From: Paracoccaceae bacterium | Lineage (GTDB): Bacteria > Pseudomonadota > Alphaproteobacteria > Rhodobacterales > Rhodobacteraceae | DNA length: 64,000 nucleotides | Assembly: GCA_027489355.1 (NCBI GenBank) | Contig: JAIXZY010000049.1 | Location: forward strand, 62,001-126,000 | Reading direction: 5' to 3' | Shown: positions 59,043 to 64,000 of the stretch, in pieces | Position numbering within the stretch: the first letter of the stretch is position 1 | Layout: every line of letters begins with the position of its first letter | Notes under the pieces: model-generated | What the model was told of the DNA's origin: nothing | Database searches by the model: none | Seen by the model: only the letters and a program-made list of their open reading frames with translations | Position numbers and translations under genes: made by a program

Positions 59043-60575
59043 ATGACAGCCACAGTTGTAGCGTTGCTGGCGGACAAGGATGCCGGATCGAACGCCATCG
59101 GCGCACCGGGGCGCGCGTGGCTGAGCTTTGGCGCGCTCAGGGCGCTGGCGGCCGAGGTCGAGGCCGATCTGCGCGGCCTCGGGATCGGAGCGGCGGACCG
59201 GGTGGCGATCGTGCTGCCCAACGGGCCGGAGATGGCCACGGCCTTCATCACCATCGCGCAGGCGGCGGTGACCGCTCCGCTGAACCCGGCCTACCAGGAG
59301 AAGGAGTTCAGCTTCTACCTTGAGGACCTGAAGGCCAAGGCCATCGTGGTTCCGGAGGGCTACGACGGTCCCGCCCTCGCGGCCGCCGCGCCGCTTGGCA
59401 TGACGATCCTGCGCCTGCACAGCGGACCGAACGACCCCGCGGGCCAGTTCCGTCTCAGCGGCCCGCGGGCCGCAGCCCCGGCTCCGTCCGGAAAACCCGG
59501 CCCCGATGCGACGGCGCTGATCCTGCACACCTCGGGCACCACCTCGCGGCCGAAGATTGTGCCCTTGATGCAGTCGAACCTGGTCGCCTCGGCCCGCAAC
59601 ATCGGCGCTTCGCTGGCGCTGACGCCTGCAGACCGCTGCCTGAACGTGATGCCGCTCTTCCACATCCACGGCCTGATCGCGGCGGTCACCGCCTCGCTCG
59701 CGGCGGGCGGCTCGGTCTGGTGCGCGCCGGGTTTCGACGCGCTGAAGTTCTTCGGCTGGATGAAGGAGGCGGAACCCACCTGGTACACCGCCGTGCCGAC
59801 CATGCACCAGGCGATCCTGTCCCGCGCCGCGCGCAACCGCGACATCATCGAGGCGCACCCGCTGCGCTTCCTGCGGTCGTCCTCGGCCTCGCTGCCGGCC
59901 CAGGTCATGCTGGAACTGGCCGAAACCTTCGGCGCCCCGGTGATCGAGGCCTATGGCATGACCGAGGCCACGCACCAGATGGCCTGCAACCCCTTGCCGC
60001 CCCGCGCGCAGAAGCCGGGCTCGGTGGGCGTCGCGGCGGGGCCGCTGGTCCGCATCGCGCATGAGGTCGAGAACCGGCTGATCGACGGCACGGGCGAGGT
60101 GGTAATCTCGGGTCCGAACGTCACGCCGGGCTACGAGGGCAACCCCGAGGCCAATGCGAAGAACTTCTTCGAGGCCGAGGGCCGCCGCTGGTTCCGCACC
60201 GGCGACCAGGGCGCGCTGGATGACGAGGGCTATCTGCGCCTGACCGGGCGTCTGAAGGAGATCATCAACCGCGGCGGCGAGAAGATCAGCCCGCTGGAGG
60301 TGGACGGCATCCTGCTGGACCACCCGGCGATCCAGCAGGTCGTGGCCTTCGCCATGCCGCATCCCAAGCTGGGCGAGGAGGTCGCGGCGGCGGTCGTCCT
60401 GCGCGAGGGGCAGGCCGCGACCGAACGCGAGATCCGCGACTTCTGCGCGGCGCGGATGGCCGATTTCAAGGTGCCGCGCCGGGTGATCATCCTGGACGAG
60501 ATCCCCAAGGGCGCGACGGGCAAGCTGCAGCGGATCGGCCTGGCCGAGAAGCTGGGGCTGGGCCAGCCGGGCTGA
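59043..60575 (+). CDS. Acyl-CoA synthetase, AAE3/oxalate-CoA ligase-like
   Basis: The 510-residue protein is an ANL-superfamily enzyme. HTSGTTSRPKIVPLMQSNLV (P-loop, about residue 158), EAYGMTEATHQMACNPLPPR (about residue 300), WFRTGDQGALDDEGYLRLTG and PKGATGKLQRIGLAEKL (C-terminal Lys) are present. The MTEATHQM-NPLPPR-QKPGSVG pattern is close to AAE3/Pcs60-type ligases, which activate oxalate. It begins 42 bases after permease 2, so it may activate the imported substrate. Oxalate is one possible substrate; aromatic or dicarboxylic acids are others. Confidence 0.85.
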   Translation: MTATVVALLADKDAGSNAIGAPGRAWLSFGALRALAAEVEADLRGLGIGAADRVAIVLPNGPEMATAFITIAQAAVTAPLNPAYQEKEFSFYLEDLKAKAIVVPEGYDGPALAAAAPLGMTILRLHSGPNDPAGQFRLSGPRAAAPAPSGKPGPDATALILHTSGTTSRPKIVPLMQSNLVASARNIGASLALTPADRCLNVMPLFHIHGLIAAVTASLAAGGSVWCAPGFDALKFFGWMKEAEPTWYTAVPTMHQAILSRAARNRDIIEAHPLRFLRSSSASLPAQVMLELAETFGAPVIEAYGMTEATHQMACNPLPPRAQKPGSVGVAAGPLVRIAHEVENRLIDGTGEVVISGPNVTPGYEGNPEANAKNFFEAEGRRWFRTGDQGALDDEGYLRLTGRLKEIINRGGEKISPLEVDGILLDHPAIQQVVAFAMPHPKLGEEVAAAVVLREGQAATEREIRDFCAARMADFKVPRRVIILDEIPKGATGKLQRIGLAEKLGLGQPG

Positions 60576-60584
60576 GGGCGCGCG

Positions 60585-61568
60585 ATGAAGATATGCATCT
60601 TCGGCGCCGGCGCGATCGGCGGATACATGGCGGCCAAACTGGTGCAGGCCGGGGCCGATGTCAGCATCGTCGCGCGCGGGCCGCACCTGGCGGCGATGCA
60701 GGCCAAGGGCCTGACGCTTCTGGAAGAGGGGGCCGCGCCGGTCACCGTCCCGGTCCGCGCCAGCGCCGACCCGGCGGATCTGGGGCCGCAGGACTATGTG
60801 ATCGTCACGCTCAAGGCCCATTCGGTCCCGCCGGTGGTGGGGGCGATGCAACCGCTGATCGGGCCTTCGACCACCATCGTCAGCGGGGTGAACGGGGTGC
60901 CGTGGTGGTACTTCCACAAGATCGGCGGCCCGCTGGAAGGCACCCGGCTGCACAGCGTCGATCCCGGCAACGTGCAGTGGGACGGCTTCGGCCCCGACCG
61001 CGTCCTGGGCTGCGTCGTCTACCCGGCGGCCGAGGTCAGCGAGCCCGGCACCATCCGGCATATCGAGGGCAACCGCTTCTCGCTGGGCGAGCCCGACGGG
61101 TCGAAGTCCGACCGCGCCACCGCCCTGTCGCAGGTCTTGCAGGCAGCGGGGCTGAAGGCCCCGGTCCGGCCGCGGCTGCGCGACGAGATCTGGGTGAAGC
61201 TTTGGGGCAACCTGTCGTTCAACCCGATCTCGGCGCTGACCCATGCCACGCTGGATGTGCTCTGCACCGACCCCGGCACCCGCGATGTGGCGCGGCGGAT
61301 GATGCTGGAGGCGCAGGAGATCGCGGAAAAGCTGGGCGTGAGCTTCCCCATCGACGTCGAGCGCCGGATCGACGGCGGGGCCGCGGTCGGGGCGCACCGG
61401 ACCTCGATGCTGCAGGACCTCGACGCCGGGCGCCCGATGGAGATCGACGCGCTGGTCGGCTCGGTCCAGGAACTCGGCCGCATCACCGCAACGCCCACCC
61501 CAACCGTGGACACCGTCCTGGCCCTCATCGCACTGCGCGGAAGGGTGGCAGGGCTGTACGGGACCTGA
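60585..61568 (+). CDS. 2-dehydropantoate 2-reductase (PanE) family protein
   Basis: The 327-residue protein starts MKICIFGAGAIGGYMAAKLV, the Rossmann GAGAIGG motif. The KLWGNLSFNPISALTHATL segment and the catalytic Lys of RDEIWVKLWGN are in place. PanE reduces 2-dehydropantoate to pantoate with NADPH. In catabolic clusters such homologues often act on other 2-oxo acids, so the exact reaction is uncertain. It lies nine bases after the CoA-ligase stop and is probably the last gene of the ABC-led operon. Confidence 0.82.
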   Translation: MKICIFGAGAIGGYMAAKLVQAGADVSIVARGPHLAAMQAKGLTLLEEGAAPVTVPVRASADPADLGPQDYVIVTLKAHSVPPVVGAMQPLIGPSTTIVSGVNGVPWWYFHKIGGPLEGTRLHSVDPGNVQWDGFGPDRVLGCVVYPAAEVSEPGTIRHIEGNRFSLGEPDGSKSDRATALSQVLQAAGLKAPVRPRLRDEIWVKLWGNLSFNPISALTHATLDVLCTDPGTRDVARRMMLEAQEIAEKLGVSFPIDVERRIDGGAAVGAHRTSMLQDLDAGRPMEIDALVGSVQELGRITATPTPTVDTVLALIALRGRVAGLYGT

Positions 61569-61586
61569 CGACGCAATGAAGCCGAC

Positions 61587-62537
61587 CTAGCGGCGCCAGA
61601 CCACGGCATTCTCGTGCCGCAGGATCAGCTGCTGCATCGTCTCGAAGGACTGGACCACGAAATCGGCAAAGGCCGCCGCAGCCGGGTTGGTCGGCGGCCC
61701 CATGAGCCGCAGGATGCCAAGGTGGCGCTGCGGCTGGGGGATGTCGACGGGCAGGACGGCGATGCGGTTCTGTTTCCGCTCGGCGAACCAGACGGAAAAG
61801 GGCAAGACCGCCAGCGCGTCGGTCTCGGACATGTAGTTGATCACCGACAGGAGCGACCCGCCGGAATAGCGGATGTCGAGATCGACCGACCCCAGGGACG
61901 AGCGGATCGCGAAGAGGTCGGCCAGCAGCGGCGAGCCGGGCAGGGGAGCCACCCAGGGAAAGCGCCCGAGGTCCGCCGTCGACAGGCGTTTGGAATTCTG
62001 GAGCGGGTGGCCCACGCGGCAGCAGACGACGTTGCGCGCGGGCAGGATCGCGGTGAAGGCCAGCCCCTCCGGCTCTCCCGACGCGCCGAGCGGGACGACG
62101 CCCAGGTCAAGCTGATCGGCGCGCAGGCCAAGGCCCACTTCCGTCAGGTTGCCGTAGCTTTGCTGGAAGTCCACGTCCGGATGCTGGTTCTGGAAGGACG
62201 CAATGATCCGGCTGATCATGGCGTCCATGAAGAAGGGCACGCCGCCGACGCGGACGAGGCCCCGCGTTCCGCGCAACAGGCTTTGGACCGCCTCGGTCGC
62301 GCGGCGGCTTTCCACCAGGATCCGGCGGCCGTGCGCGGCCAGCTGCATCCCCAGCGGCGTCGCTTGCAGCGGGCGGCGGTCGCGGATGAAGAGGGGCTTG
62401 CCCACCCGCGCCTCAAGCTGCGCGAGCGACCGGGACAGGGCGGGTTGCGACAGCCCCAACGCCGCCGCGCCCTTGCTGACGCTGCCTGCGTCGACCACGG
62501 CGGAAAGCTGGATCAGGTGCGACTCGGAGAGCTTCAT
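61587..62537 (-). CDS. LysR family transcriptional regulator
   Basis: The 316-residue protein starts MKLSESHLIQLSAVVDAGSV. The winged helix-turn-helix is at SKGAAALGLSQPALSRSLAQ (about residues 20-40), and the C-terminal part is the effector domain. It is divergent from the intradiol dioxygenase, with 86 bases between starts, the standard layout for LysR control of an aromatic pathway. The effector is probably the ring-cleavage substrate or product. A T-N11-A core could not be fixed. Confidence 0.92.
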   Translation of the reverse strand: MKLSESHLIQLSAVVDAGSVSKGAAALGLSQPALSRSLAQLEARVGKPLFIRDRRPLQATPLGMQLAAHGRRILVESRRATEAVQSLLRGTRGLVRVGGVPFFMDAMISRIIASFQNQHPDVDFQQSYGNLTEVGLGLRADQLDLGVVPLGASGEPEGLAFTAILPARNVVCCRVGHPLQNSKRLSTADLGRFPWVAPLPGSPLLADLFAIRSSLGSVDLDIRYSGGSLLSVINYMSETDALAVLPFSVWFAERKQNRIAVLPVDIPQPQRHLGILRLMGPPTNPAAAAFADFVVQSFETMQQLILRHENAVVWRR

Positions 62538-62623
62538 AACGGAATGGTATATTGATCTTTTCAGAAGTCATTAGCCACGACGCTTCCGTCTCGTACCTTC
62601 GATGCCAAGAGGGGGAGGACAGG

Positions 62624-63493
62624 ATGGACGGGCATCGCTCGGGTTCCAGCGGACAGGATGGCACGGCCGAGCAGCGGCAACGCCTTGCCGCGCTGCCTCC
62701 GGGGCGTCTGGGCGATGCGGTGCGGATGATCCTGGACCATGCCTATGACGTGGTGGCGCGGCTTCAGCCCTCGGCCGAGGAGCTGGACGCGCTGGTGCAG
62801 TTCCTGACGGACGTGGGTTATGCGACCGACGCGCGCCGGCAGGAATGGGTGTTGCTGGCCGATGTGCTGGGGTTGACCGATGCGGTGATGGCGGGCGTGG
62901 GGCCGGGGAACAGCCGCGCCACCCCGTCGACCCTGCCGGGGCCGTTCTACCGCGCCGACGCGCCGGCGCTGGCCATGGGCGCGAACCTGTGCCGGGGCGG
63001 CGCGGGCCAGCCCCTGGTGGTCACGGGTCTTGTGACCGGCCCCGAGGGCGACCCCCTGGCCGGGGCCGAGGTCGAGGTCTGGCACGCCAATGCCGAGGGC
63101 CGTTACGAAAACCAGGACCCGGACAACCAGCCAGAGCACAACCTTCGCGGCCGCTTCACCGCGAACGACGAGGGCCGCTTCCATTTCCGCAGCATCCGCC
63201 CGGCCGGCTATTCGCTGCCCGATGACGGCCCCGTGGGCCAGCTTGCGCGCCGGATCGGCCTGTCGCTGGACCGGCCGGCCCATATCCACTTCGCGGTTTC
63301 CGCGCCCGGCCATCAGCGGCTGGTGACCTCGATCTTCGACGGCAGCGACCCGGCCATCGGCCGCGACGCGCTGTTTTCCGTCAAGCCCGGCCTGATCGGC
63401 GACTTTCGTCCCGAGAAGTCCGGGGTCTCGCTCTCGGTCGTCCTGGTCCTGGACCGCGACGCCGCTTCGCAACGCAGTTCAGAGGAAGGATGA
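62624..63493 (+). CDS. Intradiol ring-cleavage dioxygenase (catechol/hydroxyquinol type)
   Basis: The 289-residue protein has an N-terminal helical dimerisation domain (about 30-100) and a C-terminal beta-sandwich. The expected Fe3+ ligands are Tyr in LPGPFYRADAP, Tyr in IRPAGYSLPDD, and the two His of RPAHIHFAVSA. The start at ATG 62624 follows GGGAGGACAGG; the earlier in-frame ATG lies in the divergent control region. It opens catechol or hydroxyquinol between the two hydroxyls. Its stop overlaps an ATG of the next gene. Confidence 0.92.
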   Translation: MDGHRSGSSGQDGTAEQRQRLAALPPGRLGDAVRMILDHAYDVVARLQPSAEELDALVQFLTDVGYATDARRQEWVLLADVLGLTDAVMAGVGPGNSRATPSTLPGPFYRADAPALAMGANLCRGGAGQPLVVTGLVTGPEGDPLAGAEVEVWHANAEGRYENQDPDNQPEHNLRGRFTANDEGRFHFRSIRPAGYSLPDDGPVGQLARRIGLSLDRPAHIHFAVSAPGHQRLVTSIFDGSDPAIGRDALFSVKPGLIGDFRPEKSGVSLSVVLVLDRDAASQRSSEEG

Positions 63494-63498
63494 CGTTC

Positions 63499-64000
63499 AT
63501 GGCCCTTGTCTCCGGCTATCACCACCTGACGATGAGCACGCACGGCGTGCAGGAGGACTACGACTTCTACACCAAAGCGCTGGGGCTTTACTCGGTCAAG
63601 CGCACGGTGCTGTTCGACGGCGTGCTGCCGGTCTACCACCTGTACTATGGGTCGAAGAACGGGGACGCGTCGACGATCATCACCACGTTCCCGTTCAAGA
63701 AGCCGGGGGTCTATGGCCGGCGCGGGACGAACCAGACCCGCACGATCATGCAGGCGATTCCGGTGGGGTCGGCGGACTACTGGGTTGACCGGCTGAACAA
63801 GCACGGCATCCCGGCCACCAAGGGCGACCGCTTCGGCCTGACCCGCGTGATGTTCGCCCACCCCTGCGGCATCCCGCATGAGCTGGTCGAGAACCCGGGC
63901 GACATGCGCAAATCGATCGCCAACCCGGCGCAGGGTGTGTCCGAGGCGCATGGGATCAAGGGCATCTACGGCGGCGCCGTCGCGGTGATGGATGCAGCCG
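63499..64000 (+). CDS. PcpA/LinE-like hydroquinone ring-cleavage dioxygenase, cut by window end
   Basis: The partial protein (first 167 residues) starts MALVSGYHHLTMSTHGVQED and belongs to the VOC fold. The stretch VKRTVLFDGVLPVYHLYYGS and the TTFPFKKPGVYGRRGTNQTR segment match PcpA-type hydroquinone 1,2-dioxygenases. The His of YHHLT is a likely Fe2+ ligand; the others lie beyond the window edge. An overlapping ATG at 63490 (ATGA with the upstream stop) is possible, but AAGG sits nine bases before 63499. An extradiol enzyme coupled to an intradiol one is unusual. Confidence 0.85.
   Translation, partial: MALVSGYHHLTMSTHGVQEDYDFYTKALGLYSVKRTVLFDGVLPVYHLYYGSKNGDASTIITTFPFKKPGVYGRRGTNQTRTIMQAIPVGSADYWVDRLNKHGIPATKGDRFGLTRVMFAHPCGIPHELVENPGDMRKSIANPAQGVSEAHGIKGIYGGAVAVMDAA

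Noticed and set aside
57372-61397. A 1341-codon open frame on the minus strand opposite the ABC-ligase-PanE genes
   Set aside because: It is antisense to several genes with clear motifs and has low-complexity Arg/Gly/His-rich translation, which is the usual result of high GC third positions.

Overview
The window is 64 kb of GC-rich, densely coded chromosome that looks like a member of the Rhodobacteraceae/Paracoccaceae (Alphaproteobacteria). The evidence is the type of each family: a DUF2927 lipoprotein, two short DUF1127 proteins, an MKHPVDAHVGKRIRHRR-type XRE regulator, a tad/flp pilus locus with an OmpA-like lipoprotein where cpaD would sit, a cysteine-free L33, FnrL-type boxes, and GCCTCCGGCGGG-type intergenic repeats. 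There is no prophage, insertion sequence, integrase or CRISPR array. Long antisense open frames are frequent and are GC-driven shadows.

Layout. 0.05-5.6 kb: a compact minus-strand operon encoding a 27-residue membrane peptide, an XpaC-like protein, a TelA-like protein, a DUF2927 lipoprotein, an SPFH-GYF2 protein and a zinc-ribbon membrane protein. This is the least described multi-gene unit here and looks like an envelope-stress or membrane-remodelling system. 5.7-13.8 kb: housekeeping genes (rluB, tRNA deaminase tadA, a UPF0173 hydrolase, gatCA, a lipoprotein, an AmiD-like amidase, the RNase P RNA gene and a glycosyltransferase). 13.8-19.9 kb: an EF-hand protein behind a perfect FNR box, rpmG, a VIT1-like transporter, GNAT, BI-1, DUF1127, LysR, a quinone oxidoreductase and an XRE regulator behind a sigma54-like promoter. 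20-27 kb: hisN, two purine deaminases (8-oxoguanine-type and guanine), RraB-like, MgtE and 5-formyl-THF cyclo-ligase.

27-39.5 kb: a tad (tight adherence) pilus locus read on the minus strand, in transcription order flp, flp, cpaB, cpaC, ompA-like, cpaE, cpaF, tadB, tadC, tadD, tadD-like, prepilin peptidase, AAA ATPase. It has internal terminators and two near-identical pilin genes whose upstream regions are also similar. 39.7-44.1 kb: a lytic transglycosylase, a small GNAT, the scoAB CoA-transferase with a divergent PAS-LuxR regulator, an unassigned 345-residue protein and tRNA-Leu(UAA).

44.2-50.8 kb: a minus-strand operon of beta-CASP MBL hydrolase, accessory FtsH, MgtA-type P-ATPase and phosphoribosyltransferase, preceded by a second FNR-type box (TTGACCTGAGTCAA). 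The two FNR-type boxes lie 71 and 72 nt from their start codons, so both targets may belong to a low-oxygen regulon. 50.8-64 kb: a catabolic region with two FAH-family hydrolases around a monomeric isocitrate dehydrogenase, a FadR-type regulator with a likely operator, a NitT/TauT-type ABC transporter with two permeases, an AAE3-like acyl-CoA ligase, a PanE-like reductase, a LysR regulator, an intradiol ring-cleavage dioxygenase and, running off the window end, a PcpA/LinE-like hydroquinone-type dioxygenase. These genes plausibly import and degrade an aromatic or organic-acid substrate.

All assignments come from reading motifs, gene order and spacing by eye. No database search was run.
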